Notes: generated from the letters alone by a model not told the origin. Positions 25,323 through 35,095 are shown, numbered from the stretch's first letter. The stretch: 64,000 nt of DNA from Mucilaginibacter sp. L196 (GCF_009765905.1 NZ_LMUO01000011.1:523880-587879), one strand, 5' to 3'. A program made the numbers and translations.

Positions 25323-26567
25323 TTAAATCTTCTTAAATACCACGATACCATTATGACCACCAAAGCCGAATGTATTGCTCATGGCTACGTTTACTTTATG
25401 TTCGATGGAATGGTTGGGTACTAAATTTAAGTAGTCAGGAAAAGCAGGATCAAGTTCACCTGTATTTATGGTTGGTGGCAATGCCTGGTGTTCTATCGCC
25501 AGCAAACAAATAATGGCCTCAATAGCTCCGGCTGCGCCTAAAAGGTGGCCCGTCATTGATTTGGTTGCACCAATTTGCATGGTGTTAGGCCCAGTGCCTG
25601 TTAATGATGTTACCGCTTTAAGCTCGGATAGATCACCTACCGGAGTTGAGGTGGCGTGCATGTTTAAATAATCAACATCAGCCATGGTAAGTCCGGCTTC
25701 AGTTAATGCCAATTGCATTGCTTTTGCCGCGCCTAAACCTTCGGGGTGGGTTGAGGTCATGTGGTAGGCATCGGCTGTCATTGCCGCGCCGGTTAGTTCA
25801 GCATATATTTTCGCGCCGCGTTTTACGGCGTGTTCGTAATCTTCTAAAACTAAAGCGCCTGCGCCTTCACCCATAACAAAGCCATCGCGGTCAATATCAA
25901 ACGGCCTTGATGCACCTTGAGGATCATCGTTACGTGCCGACATAGCCTTCATAGCGCTGAAACCACCTATAGAAGCCTCCACAATTGGTGCCTCTGATCC
26001 GCCTGTAATAACAATTTTAGCTTTACCCAAACGGATATAGTTAAACGCATCCATTATAGCTGTATTTGATGTTGCACATGCAGATACAGCGGTATAGTTG
26101 ATACCCATATACCCATGGCGCAAGGAGATCATGCCTGAGGCCATATTGGTTAAAAACTTAGGTACAAAGAAAGGGCTATAACGTGGACTACCGTTACCCC
26201 TTGCATATTCGGTAACCTGTTGTTCAAAGGTTTCCATACCACCCTGGCCAGTTCCCCAGATTACACCTACATCAAATGGATCCATTTTTGAGAAATCAAA
26301 ACCAGAGTCTTTTATTGCTTCATCAGATGCAACAATAGCGTATTGCGTAAATGTATCGGTACGTTTAATATCGGCTCTATCCAAATGTGCGGCAGGATTG
26401 AAATCCTTCAGTTCACAAGCGAATTGCGTACGAAATAAAGATGGATCGAAGCGTGTAATGCGGTTCGCGCCGCTTTTGCCGGCTAAGGCATTTTCCCAAA
26501 ATGATTTTATATCGTTTCCTATCGGAGTTAAAGCGCCTATGCCTGTTACAACAACTCTATTCAGCAT
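25323..26567 (-). CDS. fabF: Beta-ketoacyl-[acyl-carrier-protein] synthase II
   Basis: Condensing enzyme of fatty acid elongation, joining malonyl-ACP to acyl-ACP in the cytosol. 414 aa, normal length. The catalytic cysteine is C164 in YTAVSACATSNTA. The two active-site histidines are in LNMHATSTPVGD and GATKSMTGHLLGAAGA. The C-terminal NTFGFGGHNG signature is present. acpP, which usually neighbours a housekeeping fabF, is absent here, so this may be a second KAS II or a paralogue with a special product. That cannot be settled from this window. Confidence 0.95.
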   Translation of the reverse strand: MLNRVVVTGIGALTPIGNDIKSFWENALAGKSGANRITRFDPSLFRTQFACELKDFNPAAHLDRADIKRTDTFTQYAIVASDEAIKDSGFDFSKMDPFDVGVIWGTGQGGMETFEQQVTEYARGNGSPRYSPFFVPKFLTNMASGMISLRHGYMGINYTAVSACATSNTAIMDAFNYIRLGKAKIVITGGSEAPIVEASIGGFSAMKAMSARNDDPQGASRPFDIDRDGFVMGEGAGALVLEDYEHAVKRGAKIYAELTGAAMTADAYHMTSTHPEGLGAAKAMQLALTEAGLTMADVDYLNMHATSTPVGDLSELKAVTSLTGTGPNTMQIGATKSMTGHLLGAAGAIEAIICLLAIEHQALPPTINTGELDPAFPDYLNLVPNHSIEHKVNVAMSNTFGFGGHNGIVVFKKI

Positions 26568-26657
26568 TATAATTATAATAAATGATCACAAAATTAAATA
26601 AAATATACCAAATGGTATTATTCTATTCACTTGCAAAGGTAAAATTTATATTAATAT

Positions 26658-27080
26658 TTAGGCCTCTCCCCAGGCAGTAATTACCAAGTTGCGATTACCG
26701 CCATAATTGCGGTGTTCGCATAAATAAATACCTTGCCAAGTGCCTAAAGCTAATCTTCCGTTGCTGATAGGGATAGTTACCGAGCTGCCCAACATTGCCG
26801 CTTTAAGGTGTGCAGGCATATCGTCGGGGCCTTCATCGTCGTGCTGGTATTCGGGGTCATTCTCGGGTGCGATTTTATTGAAATACATTTCAATATCTTT
26901 CCTAACGGTAGGATCTGCATTCTCGTTTATGGTGAGTGATGCTGATGTATGCTGAATAAACACTTGCAAAATACCTGCCTTAAATTCGCTGATCTGCGGT
27001 AAAGCATTTACCACCTCAGCGGTAATGATATGAAAGCCCCGCCTTTTTTGTAGGGTGAGCATTTGCTGGTACATTTTCAT
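26658..27080 (-). CDS. YjbQ/UPF0047 family protein
   Basis: 140-aa cytosolic protein of the widespread UPF0047 family, annotated in databases as secondary thiamine-phosphate synthase because some members complement thiE mutants. The conserved core is visible: FIQHTSASLTINENADPTVRKDIE, DMPAHLKAAMLGSS and GTWQGIYLCEHRN, with the histidines H48 (QHTSAS) and H132-region conserved. True physiological activity remains unclear in the family. It lies 37 nt downstream of the aspartate kinase gene in the same direction and may be co-transcribed. Confidence 0.88.
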   Translation of the reverse strand: MKMYQQMLTLQKRRGFHIITAEVVNALPQISEFKAGILQVFIQHTSASLTINENADPTVRKDIEMYFNKIAPENDPEYQHDDEGPDDMPAHLKAAMLGSSVTIPISNGRLALGTWQGIYLCEHRNYGGNRNLVITAWGEA

Positions 27081-27117
27081 ATTCAGGTAACGTTTGGATT
27101 GAAGAAAAGTTCAAACA

Positions 27118-28374
27118 TTATCTTATCACCATTTGCGCGGTGTTGCGACTTATTTGCTCTAATAAAGTCACTTTGCCTTCGGTTAGTTTTTTTAAAGACT
27201 CTGGTGTATAATGACGGGTTGTTAGCAGACTGAGATTGTTATTGTATTTCGCTTTGAAATTTTCACTTACCGCCTGTAATAGCTTTTTAAAACGCTCTTC
27301 ATCTTCATCAAAACAAGCGGTAAAGCTTAGGGCCGAGGTTTGCATCATGTTAATTTTAACATGGCTTTGCGCAAACAAGTTGAATATTTCGCTTAGATGA
27401 GTTTCTGAAATGAAAGCGTAATCCTTTGCCGAAAGAGAAAGCAATACCTGGTTTTGTTTTAAAATGATTATTGGTTTGGCATAATGGTCGTGACCGTTTT
27501 CTTTAATTACGGTACCCGGTGCGGTTGGGTCATTAAAAGGCTTTACCAGCAGCGGTATTTTGGCGTTTTGTAAAGGTTTTATTGTTTTTGGGTGGATAAC
27601 AGATGCCCCGTAATAAGTCATTTCAATAGCTTCGGAATAGGGCAGTTCATCAAACTTAATTGTGTCCTTAAATAATTTAGGGTCAGCGTTTAGAATCCCG
27701 GGTACATCTTTCCAGGTAGTGACAGATTCAGCGCCTAGGCAAGAAGCCAAAATTGAAGCCGTGTAATCTGAACCTTCACGACCTAAAGTGGTGGTGAAGT
27801 TTTCAGATGTTCCACCCAAAAAGCCTTGTGTTATCACGATGCTTTTTTCCAATAGCGCAGGGATGCCTTTCATAATGCTCTCCTTGGTTTTTGCCCATTG
27901 TACTACGCCTTCGCGGTAAGTATTATCAGTATGAATATAGCCGCGAACGTCTAACCATTGGCTTTTTAAACCAATTTTGTTGAGATAGGCATTAACGATG
28001 CGCGTAGAAACCAGTTCCCCTACGGAAACAATTTGATCGTATATGAAATCATAATCATCCTGTGGTTCATCTTCCAGCATCCAGTCTATTTCTACAAAGG
28101 TGTTGGCTACTTCATCAAAAATAGCAGCGTTGCTATCAAAAACCTCCGATAGGATATGATAATGATATTGTTTTATCTCTTCGTAAATATCATGTACATC
28201 CTCGGTTTGGTTAAAATAGGCTTTAGTAAGTTTCTCAAGTGCATTGGTGGTTTTACCCATTGCTGAAACGACGATTAGCAACTGATCGTCTGTATAATTT
28301 TCAACTACTTTACCAAGATTTATTATACCGGCTGCATCTTTTACCGATGCGCCTCCGAATTTAAAAACAAGCAT
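27118..28374 (-). CDS. lysC: Aspartate kinase
   Basis: Cytosolic kinase, 418 aa, phosphorylating L-aspartate as the first step toward lysine, threonine and methionine. The N-terminal FKFGGASVKDAAGI is the ATP/aspartate lysine motif. TTLGREGSDYTASILASCL is the substrate-binding signature. VTTWKDVPGILNADPKLF is the conserved kinase loop. The C-terminal region (about 310-400) is an ACT regulatory module of reduced size. No homoserine dehydrogenase fusion is present, so this is a monofunctional enzyme. Lysine feedback control is plausible but not demonstrable from sequence. Confidence 0.94.
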   Translation of the reverse strand: MLVFKFGGASVKDAAGIINLGKVVENYTDDQLLIVVSAMGKTTNALEKLTKAYFNQTEDVHDIYEEIKQYHYHILSEVFDSNAAIFDEVANTFVEIDWMLEDEPQDDYDFIYDQIVSVGELVSTRIVNAYLNKIGLKSQWLDVRGYIHTDNTYREGVVQWAKTKESIMKGIPALLEKSIVITQGFLGGTSENFTTTLGREGSDYTASILASCLGAESVTTWKDVPGILNADPKLFKDTIKFDELPYSEAIEMTYYGASVIHPKTIKPLQNAKIPLLVKPFNDPTAPGTVIKENGHDHYAKPIIILKQNQVLLSLSAKDYAFISETHLSEIFNLFAQSHVKINMMQTSALSFTACFDEDEERFKKLLQAVSENFKAKYNNNLSLLTTRHYTPESLKKLTEGKVTLLEQISRNTAQMVIR

Positions 28375-28443
28375 TTATTTAATGTATTGTGAGATTACCG
28401 TATGCGGCAATATTAACGAATTTATTTTAGCGTAAAGGAGTAC

Positions 28444-28911
28444 TCAATATTTTGATGCCTGCTCTTTTGATAGTGATACATTTAGCCACCCTTCCTCGAT
28501 ATTAGCCTCATATTTTTTGTAAAAGCCAATAGCAGGTTCATTCCAATCTAATACCTGCCAAACCATTCCGCTGTACCCCAATTCTTTGGTTTCCTTTATT
28601 ATCTGTTCGAATAGCAATTTACCTATACCTTTACCACGGTATTCCTCGGTAACAATAAAATCCTCTAAATAAACACGACAACCTTTCCATGTCGAAAAAC
28701 GGATATAATACAAAGCAAAGCCGATAATTACATCATTATCTACAGCTACAAACGCTTTCCAAACCGGGTTGTTACCAAAACCGGCATCCTCAAACTCTTG
28801 TAATGATACGGTTACCTCTTCGGGTAATTTTTCAAATACAGCAAGCTCGTTAACTAATTCGATCAAACGAGGGCAGTCTTCTTTTTTGGCAATTCTTAAA
28901 GTTATACTCAT
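28444..28911 (-). CDS. GNAT family N-acetyltransferase (diamine acetyltransferase-like)
   Basis: 155 aa single GNAT domain. The acetyl-CoA loop is VTEEYRGKGIGKLLFEQII (Q/R-x-x-G-x-G/A), preceded by the strand RVYLEDFIV. LDWNEPAIGFYKKYEA near the end is typical of the spermidine/spermine N-acetyltransferase-like branch. Substrate therefore could be a polyamine or amino acid; this is an inference from resemblance. It is followed after 4 nt by the YggS gene on the same strand, suggesting a short operon. Confidence 0.88.
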   Translation of the reverse strand: MSITLRIAKKEDCPRLIELVNELAVFEKLPEEVTVSLQEFEDAGFGNNPVWKAFVAVDNDVIIGFALYYIRFSTWKGCRVYLEDFIVTEEYRGKGIGKLLFEQIIKETKELGYSGMVWQVLDWNEPAIGFYKKYEANIEEGWLNVSLSKEQASKY

Positions 28912-28915
28912 AGTG

Positions 28916-29620
28916 CTAGTTTAAATCGGGATTAACGTTTTTAAAATGCTTAATACCCCTGCTTCCAAAAATGGTACTGCCTAAGCGCACCATGTTGCTG
29001 CCTTTTTCTATGGCGATCTTATAATCAGACGACATACCCATCGACAAGATATTAAAATCTTTATCTTTTCTGAAAAAGCTTGCTTTCACACCTTTGAAAA
29101 AGGTGTTCAGTTCATAATACTCATCGGCTATTTGTTTTTCGCTTTCGGTATTGGTGGCAATTCCCATCAATCCACGAATCCTGATGTTTTTTAATTCGGC
29201 AAATTCATCTGATCGAAGTAATTCTATCGCCTCATCAAAGCCTAAACCAAATTTGGTTTCTTCATCGGCAATGTAAATCTGCAATAAACAATCAATTACA
29301 CGGTTAGCTTTTAAAGCATGCTTATTTATCTCCTGCAAAAGCTTCATACTATCAACAGATTGTATCATGCTGATGAATGGCGCTATATATTTTACCTTAT
29401 TGGTTTGCAGGTGGCCAATCAGGTGCCATTCAATATCTTTAGGTAATTGTTCGTGCTTTTCAACCAATTCCTGTACCTGATTTTCGCCAAATAAACGTTG
29501 CCCCGCTTCATAGGCCTGCAATATATCTTCGTTCGATTTCGTTTTTGATACTGCTAAAAGGGTGACTTTTAATGCGCCGGTTTCTTTTTTTAGGCTGATG
29601 ATATTATCTGCAATGCTCAT
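28916..29620 (-). CDS. yggS: YggS family pyridoxal-phosphate homeostasis protein
   Basis: PLP-binding protein without known catalysis, 234 aa, thought to buffer free PLP and maintain amino-acid and vitamin B6 balance. The PLP lysine is in VTLLAVSKTKSNED near residue 27. RLFGENQVQEL, WHLIGHLQTNKVKYI, IRGLMGIATN and LSMGMSSDYKIAIEKGSNMVRLGSTIFG are diagnostic in order. It precedes the acetyltransferase gene and is divergent from the lipoprotein gene at 29661 across 40 nt. Confidence 0.94.
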   Translation of the reverse strand: MSIADNIISLKKETGALKVTLLAVSKTKSNEDILQAYEAGQRLFGENQVQELVEKHEQLPKDIEWHLIGHLQTNKVKYIAPFISMIQSVDSMKLLQEINKHALKANRVIDCLLQIYIADEETKFGLGFDEAIELLRSDEFAELKNIRIRGLMGIATNTESEKQIADEYYELNTFFKGVKASFFRKDKDFNILSMGMSSDYKIAIEKGSNMVRLGSTIFGSRGIKHFKNVNPDLN

Positions 29621-29660
29621 TTATGCGTATTTTTGCTGAATTAAACCGCTAAATTACAGA

Positions 29661-30224
29661 ATGCACAAATATATAATCTTGTTTTTTTTAGTATTGACCT
29701 TATTATGTTCATGCGGTAACGATGATAGCGCGCCTGACGGTATCCTGAAAAAGTCTGAAATGGTAAACGTATTAGCCGATGTACATGTAGTGGACGGTGG
29801 CTTAGTTAATATTTCGCAAGAGCCAGATACGCTGTACAAATACGGTTATCCCAGATATTTAGCTGTATTTAAAAAATACAATACTGATTCAGCCGAATTT
29901 AGGAGGAGCTTTAAATATTACTCGCTTAAGCCATCGGTATTCAGCGATATTTATGATAAGGTTTTAAAAAGGCTGCAGGCAAAAACAGACTCACTTACCA
30001 AATTGCTGACGATCCAGAATAAAAAAAATCATGTTACATCTACACCTACAGCTACCGGTGGGCGTGTGAACTCGCCAGTTCCCACTGCCCCTGCACAAGC
30101 TACGCCTTTAAGGCCGGGTATGATGATGAACCCAAGTCAGCAGGCCATTATGAAATTTAATGCCCACAGAGATTCGGTGATTAAACAACGTTTAAAGGAG
30201 AAAAATGCTTTACCCAAAAAGTAG
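29661..30224 (+). CDS. DUF4296-type lipoprotein
   Basis: 187 aa. The N-terminus ILFFLVLTLLCSCGN is a lipoprotein signal with lipobox LCSC. A conserved block follows (GILKKSEMVNVLADVHVVDG, YPRYLAVFKKYNTDSAEFRRSFKYYS), the pattern of DUF4296 proteins of Bacteroidota. The C-terminal third is a Pro/Thr/Ala-rich, low-complexity region (TPTATGGRVNSPVPTAPAQA). Its last 20 nt overlap the start of mutS2, so the two are likely co-translated although their roles seem unrelated. Function unknown. Confidence 0.78.
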   Translation: MHKYIILFFLVLTLLCSCGNDDSAPDGILKKSEMVNVLADVHVVDGGLVNISQEPDTLYKYGYPRYLAVFKKYNTDSAEFRRSFKYYSLKPSVFSDIYDKVLKRLQAKTDSLTKLLTIQNKKNHVTSTPTATGGRVNSPVPTAPAQATPLRPGMMMNPSQQAIMKFNAHRDSVIKQRLKEKNALPKK

Positions 30225-32565
30225 TGTTGATAAGCTTGGCTTTACCGAGATAAAGGAACTGATAAAAAAACATTGCCTGAGTGTTATGGGCCAGCAAATG
30301 GTTGATAAGATACAGGTAATGAATAATTACGACCTTATCCACAAGTTTTTGAGCCAGGCCAATGAGTTTATGAATATTTTATTGAATGATGCAGTATTGC
30401 CTATACAGCATTTTTTTGATATAAAATCACTTGCTAACAAAGCCCGTATAGAAGGCGTTTTTTTAAGTGAGGAGGAGTTTTACCAGGTACAGGCATCGTT
30501 AACCACTGTATTCGCGGTTATCGCTTATTTTAATGAGCGGGAAGGCCAATACCCTAATCTGGAAGCCTTATTTGAGCATTTACCGATTGAAAAGTCGATA
30601 TTAAAAAAGATTGACCAGGTTATTGACCCAAAAGGCAAGATCAGGCCTAATGCATCTCGCGACTTGATGGATATAACATCCGGCATAGCCAAAGCCGAGC
30701 AAGAAGCCAGAAAAAAGATAGATCAGGTTTTTAAAGCTGCATCGGGTAATGGTTGGACGGCCGATGGGTCATTAACTATTCGTGACGGTCGTTTGTGCAT
30801 ACCATTGTTAGCCGAAAACAAACGTAAGCTTAAAGGATTTATTCATGATGAATCAGCATCGGGCCAAACGGTTTATATGGAGCCTGAGGAGGTATTCACC
30901 CTCAACAATAAAATAAGAGATCTTGAATTTGACCGCAGGCGCGAGATTGTCAAAATACTAACCGCTTTAACCGATGAATTAAGGCCTTATGTGCCACTTT
31001 TATTAAGTTATCACGGCTTGCTTACCAAATTGGATTTTGTGCGGGCCAAGGCGCTGTTTGCCATTGACATTGAAGCCGAAATGCCGGTAGTGGTGAATGA
31101 ACCCAGCCTGAAATTAATTAATGCAAGGCACCCACTATTGTTTCTCAATTTTAAAAAAGAGCATAAGACTGTAGTACCGCTAAATGTGCGTATTGATAAT
31201 ATTACACGCATTGTAGTGGTATCAGGGCCTAATGCAGGCGGTAAATCTGTTTGTATGAAAACGGTTGGCCTGTTGCAAATGATGGTGCAGGCCGGTTTGC
31301 TAATCCCTGCTGATGAAGCCAGTGAGATGGGCGTGTTCAAAGAGTTTTTTGTTGACATTGGTGATGACCAGTCGATTGAAAGTGATTTGAGTACCTATAG
31401 CGCGCATCTATCTAAAATGAAAACCTTTGTGGAGCAAGCTAACGGTAAAGCGTTGATATTGATTGATGAGTTTGGTACAGGTACCGACCCACAATTTGGC
31501 GGCCCGATTGCTGAGGCTGTACTGGAATCGCTGAATAACAAGAAGGTGAGGGGGATGGTTACTACCCACTACTCTAACTTAAAGATTTTTGCCAGCCATA
31601 CAGAGGGTTTGGAGAATGCTTCGATGTTATTTAATAATATAGAGATGAAGCCACTTTATATTTTGGAAGTTGGTAAGCCGGGTAGTTCTTATGCATTTGA
31701 GATCGCCCAAAAAATTGGTCTGCCTCAAAATGTGCTTAACCTGGCTAAGAGTAAAATAAGTGCCGGACAGAAAAAGGTGGATACTCTGTTAGTTGATCTG
31801 GAGCGGGAGAAAAAGGAAATTTTCGACACCAAACTAAAATTAGACAGACAACAAAGGCAGGTTAATACGCTTTTAACTGAAAACGAAAAGCTAAAAAGCT
31901 ACCTGGAAGAAAACCAGAAGGCATTAATTCGTGATGCGAAACAGGAAGCTAAAAATATCATCCTGAACGCCAATAAGCTGGTTGAAAATACCATCTCGGA
32001 AATTAAAAGCAGTAATGCTGATAAAGAGAGAACCCGTGAATTACGTGAAAATTTAACTCGCGAAGTACAGAAGAATACAATTAAAGCAGAGGTGAAGAAA
32101 CCGGTGATTGATCCGGATGAATTGAAGGTTGGTGACTGGGTAAAATTAAACGATTCCGATACGACAGGACAAGTAATGGAGTTTGCGCGCGACAACGTGA
32201 TTATAGCCATTGGCGATTTAAGAACGGTTGCCAAAAAGAACAAGATTCATAAAGTATCCAAAAAAGAAGTGCCGAAAGAGGTTAGGAGAAACTTTAGTTC
32301 AAATACAGATTCTATTGCCAGTTTTAGTCCTGAGATTGACGTGCGTGGTATGCGCACCGAGGATGCTTTGGGCTCTATAGAACGTTTGTTTGACAGGGCG
32401 GTTATGATGGGCTTTGGTACCCTGAAGATCCTTCATGGTAAGGGCGACGGCATCCTGCGCAAAATGATCAGACAATACCTGAAAAAATACGACCAGGTTG
32501 ATCGTATGGAAGATGAGCACGCAGATAGAGGCGGAGATGGGATTACTTATGTATATTTAAAATAG
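30205..32565 (+). CDS. mutS2: Endonuclease/ATPase MutS2
   Basis: 786 aa. The MutS-like ATPase follows core helices: Walker A is GPNAGGKSVCMK (G341 onward), Walker B LILIDEFGTGTDP, and the STYSAHLSKMK signature is intact. The C-terminal Smr nuclease domain (about 712-786) has DVRGMRTEDAL and LHGKGDGILRKMI. The mismatch-recognition domain of MutS is absent, as expected. Family members suppress recombination or, in firmicutes, rescue collided ribosomes (then called RqcU); which applies here is not visible. The start MLYPKSSVDKLGF fits the family; it overlaps the upstream lipoprotein gene. Confidence 0.96.
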   Translation: MLYPKSSVDKLGFTEIKELIKKHCLSVMGQQMVDKIQVMNNYDLIHKFLSQANEFMNILLNDAVLPIQHFFDIKSLANKARIEGVFLSEEEFYQVQASLTTVFAVIAYFNEREGQYPNLEALFEHLPIEKSILKKIDQVIDPKGKIRPNASRDLMDITSGIAKAEQEARKKIDQVFKAASGNGWTADGSLTIRDGRLCIPLLAENKRKLKGFIHDESASGQTVYMEPEEVFTLNNKIRDLEFDRRREIVKILTALTDELRPYVPLLLSYHGLLTKLDFVRAKALFAIDIEAEMPVVVNEPSLKLINARHPLLFLNFKKEHKTVVPLNVRIDNITRIVVVSGPNAGGKSVCMKTVGLLQMMVQAGLLIPADEASEMGVFKEFFVDIGDDQSIESDLSTYSAHLSKMKTFVEQANGKALILIDEFGTGTDPQFGGPIAEAVLESLNNKKVRGMVTTHYSNLKIFASHTEGLENASMLFNNIEMKPLYILEVGKPGSSYAFEIAQKIGLPQNVLNLAKSKISAGQKKVDTLLVDLEREKKEIFDTKLKLDRQQRQVNTLLTENEKLKSYLEENQKALIRDAKQEAKNIILNANKLVENTISEIKSSNADKERTRELRENLTREVQKNTIKAEVKKPVIDPDELKVGDWVKLNDSDTTGQVMEFARDNVIIAIGDLRTVAKKNKIHKVSKKEVPKEVRRNFSSNTDSIASFSPEIDVRGMRTEDALGSIERLFDRAVMMGFGTLKILHGKGDGILRKMIRQYLKKYDQVDRMEDEHADRGGDGITYVYLK

Positions 32566-32590
32566 ATTTTAATATTTTACGCTTATTTAA

Positions 32591-33667
32591 ATGAACTACA
32601 AACATCTTATTTTATGCTTTGCAATTGCATTAAACTTTGGTTGCAGCGCTCAGGTTACTATTAAGGCGAACGATCCGCATATTGAATATATGGGGCGTGT
32701 TGCCATGCAGGACAATGCGGCGGTATTGTCATGGTCGGGTACTACGGTTGACATTAACTTTGAGGGCACAAGCATAAGCTATAAAATGCGTGATGAGCGG
32801 GGCGACAACTACTACAACATACTGCTCGATGGTAAAATAATTAAAAAAGAGAGTGAAACTGCTGACGGAATTACCACGCAAACTATTGACGGGCTTACAC
32901 CCGGTCCGCACCATTTGGAGCTGTTTAAACGTACGGAGTGGGCTATGGGTAAAACCTGGTTCTACGGTTTTGAGTTAGCTAAAGGTGGTAAAGTTTTAGC
33001 ACCCTCAGCTACGCGTAAACATAAAATTGAATACTTTGGAGATTCTATTAGTTGTGGTTATGCTGCGGAAGATAGCACCGGACAGGATAGGGGCTCTGCA
33101 CCCTATGAAGATGGATATGTAAGCTATGCAGCCTTAACAGCAAGGCATTTTAATGCTGATTTTCATAATATATCCAAAAGCGGCATTGGCATCACCATTA
33201 GTTGGTTCCCGCTTATTATGCCTGAAATGTATGACAGGCTGGATGCAACTGATTCAACCAGTAAATGGGATTTTTCTAAGTATACTCCGGACTTGGTAGT
33301 AATCAATCTTTTTCAGAATGATTCATGGCTGGTACTACAACCCAATAACCCGCAATTTAAAGCCAGGTTTGGTGCTACTGCTCCAACGCCTGAATTTATC
33401 ATCAACGCTTATAATAGTTTTGTGAGAAATATCAGAGGTAAATATCCAAAAGCTCATATCGTTTGCATATTGGGAAGTATGGACGCAACAAAAGCTGGTT
33501 CACCATGGCCGGGCTACATTCAAAAAGCAGTTGATGGTATTCATGATAAAAATATTTACACCCACTTTATCGCCTACAAAAATACTCCGGGCCACCCAAA
33601 TGTTAAAGAACAACAGGCAATGGCTGATGATCTGGAAGCTTTTGTTGCTCACAATATGAAGTGGTAG
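32591..33667 (+). CDS. SGNH/GDSL hydrolase, carbohydrate esterase family 2-like
   Basis: Secreted esterase, 358 aa, with a signal peptide ending near NFGCSAQ. An N-terminal jelly-roll domain (about 22-140; VDINFEGTSISYKMRDERGD) precedes an SGNH domain whose nucleophile is S152 in YFGDSISCGY. The catalytic histidine is in NTPGHPNVKEQQAMADDL near the C-terminus. The two-domain layout is that of CE2 enzymes, which remove acetyl groups from xylan or glucomannan. A surface or periplasmic role in hemicellulose deacetylation fits the other carbohydrate genes in the window but the gene is not in their operon. It starts 25 nt after mutS2. Confidence 0.88.
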   Translation: MNYKHLILCFAIALNFGCSAQVTIKANDPHIEYMGRVAMQDNAAVLSWSGTTVDINFEGTSISYKMRDERGDNYYNILLDGKIIKKESETADGITTQTIDGLTPGPHHLELFKRTEWAMGKTWFYGFELAKGGKVLAPSATRKHKIEYFGDSISCGYAAEDSTGQDRGSAPYEDGYVSYAALTARHFNADFHNISKSGIGITISWFPLIMPEMYDRLDATDSTSKWDFSKYTPDLVVINLFQNDSWLVLQPNNPQFKARFGATAPTPEFIINAYNSFVRNIRGKYPKAHIVCILGSMDATKAGSPWPGYIQKAVDGIHDKNIYTHFIAYKNTPGHPNVKEQQAMADDLEAFVAHNMKW

Positions 33668-33682
33668 TAACCTTTTTATCTC

Positions 33683-34291
33683 TTAGGTTTCTATGTGATT
33701 TTCATTGTCACCACCCTCACCAACTTTTTGCTGGTCGGGTAATTCATTAGGTCCGGGAATGTTTGTTTCTCTTTCTTCTTTGGCAATATCATCACCATCG
33801 GATGCGTCGTCGTCAACGGTGCCTTCATAGTATGGATGTTGGGGATGCGGGCGGTCGTTTTCGCCATCGCCTCTTTTGACCTCTTCCGGTTTGGGGGATG
33901 TATTTTCCATGATTTTACTTGTTGATGTTGCTTTGCTGTAATTTGGTGCGCCTTCCTGATCTTTCGCGGTAAAGTTGCTATCCTCAGGATGCTCTTCAGA
34001 TGGTTCTTTCCTGTTGAAATAAGCATTGGTGCTACCGGCAAGCTGCGACGGATTGTTTTTGTCGTTTCCGGCAGGTGTTAAATTTTCTTTGCCAAATTTT
34101 TGTCCGCCAGTACCATGCCCTTCAGTTGGATGAGGTTCAAAATTGCCTTTGCCGAATAGATATTTTTTTTTCAGGTCTTTTTCGTCCAGTCCCGCACCAT
34201 CATCTGTACGATAGGCGTTAGGTTCCGTGGTGTTTGTTGCTTTTGAACTGTCGATGTGTCCATCGCCTAATTCATCATCTTTGTAAATCAT
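33683..34291 (-). CDS. Hypothetical acidic disordered protein
   Basis: 202 aa with almost no hydrophobic residues. It is rich in Asp, Glu, Asn, Gly, Pro and Lys (EVKRGDGENDRPHPQHPYYE, DDDASDGDDIAKEERE). No signal peptide or membrane segment is present, so it is probably cytosolic and intrinsically disordered. The composition resembles hydrophilin or stress-protective proteins, but I do not recognise a family. It is convergent with the esterase gene and divergent from the CoA-transferase genes. A second overlapping frame is open on the same strand but has no convincing start context. Confidence 0.7.
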   Translation of the reverse strand: MIYKDDELGDGHIDSSKATNTTEPNAYRTDDGAGLDEKDLKKKYLFGKGNFEPHPTEGHGTGGQKFGKENLTPAGNDKNNPSQLAGSTNAYFNRKEPSEEHPEDSNFTAKDQEGAPNYSKATSTSKIMENTSPKPEEVKRGDGENDRPHPQHPYYEGTVDDDASDGDDIAKEERETNIPGPNELPDQQKVGEGGDNENHIET

Positions 34292-34396
34292 AGCTTTTAT
34301 GTTTTGATGATATTATTATAATCGCTCAAACAGCTAATTGTTTTACTTAATCATCATCAAAAAAGCCTAATTTTACAGCACCAATTATATAAATTC

Positions 34397-35095
34397 ATGA
34401 ACAAAGTTGTTAGCGGAGCCGATGAGGCTATTCGTGATATTGAGGACGGCATGACCCTTATGCTGGGTGGTTTTGGCCTATGCGGTTTGCCCGAAAAATG
34501 TATTGCTGCGCTAGTTAAAAAGGGCGTTAAGGAGCTTACCTGCATATCCAATAATGCCGGGGTTGATGATTTCGGGATAGGCCTGATGTTAAAACAACGT
34601 CAGGTTAAAAAGATGATAGCTTCCTATGTTGGCGAGAATGCGGAATTTGAACGTCAGCTGTTAAGCGGCGAACTTGATGTAGAACTGATACCGCAGGGTA
34701 CCCTGGCGACGCGTTGTATGGCAGCAGGCTACGGCATGCCCGCTATATTTACCCCCGCAGGTATCGGTACAGAAGTAGCCAAAGGCAAAGAAGTAAGAAA
34801 CTTTAATGGGAAAGACTATTTAATGGAGATGGCTTTTGATGCCGATTTTGCCATTGTAAAAGCTTGGAAGGGTGATACGATGGGAAATCTGATCTATCGC
34901 AGCACAGCCCGTAATTTTAACCCCGTAATGGCTATGGCAGGCAGAGTGACCATTGCAGAGGTAGAGCACCTAGTTGAGCCGGGCGAACTTGGCCCTGATT
35001 ACATCCATACACCGGGAATTTATGTGCACCGGATTTTTCAGGGTAAGGATTACGAAAAACGAATTGAGAATAGAACGGTAAGAAAAAAGATTTAA
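34397..35095 (+). CDS. scoA: 3-oxoacid CoA-transferase subunit A
   Basis: Cytosolic CoA-transferase subunit A, 232 aa, moving CoA from succinyl-CoA to acetoacetate or a related 3-oxoacid. The Gly-rich CoA-binding motif is LMLGGFGLCGLPEKCI near the N-terminus, and GLMLKQRQVKKMIASYVGEN and the ending LGPDYIHTPGIYVHRIFQG are typical of the SCOT alpha subunit. Subunit B follows 118 nt later, separated by a palindromic repeat rather than the usual few bases. The enzyme would serve ketone-body or branched-chain acid catabolism. Confidence 0.94.
   Translation: MNKVVSGADEAIRDIEDGMTLMLGGFGLCGLPEKCIAALVKKGVKELTCISNNAGVDDFGIGLMLKQRQVKKMIASYVGENAEFERQLLSGELDVELIPQGTLATRCMAAGYGMPAIFTPAGIGTEVAKGKEVRNFNGKDYLMEMAFDADFAIVKAWKGDTMGNLIYRSTARNFNPVMAMAGRVTIAEVEHLVEPGELGPDYIHTPGIYVHRIFQGKDYEKRIENRTVRKKI

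Noticed and set aside
33691..34041. Second minus-strand frame overlapping the acidic disordered protein gene
   Set aside because: It lacks a better start and its composition is that of an out-of-frame reading of a biased gene.
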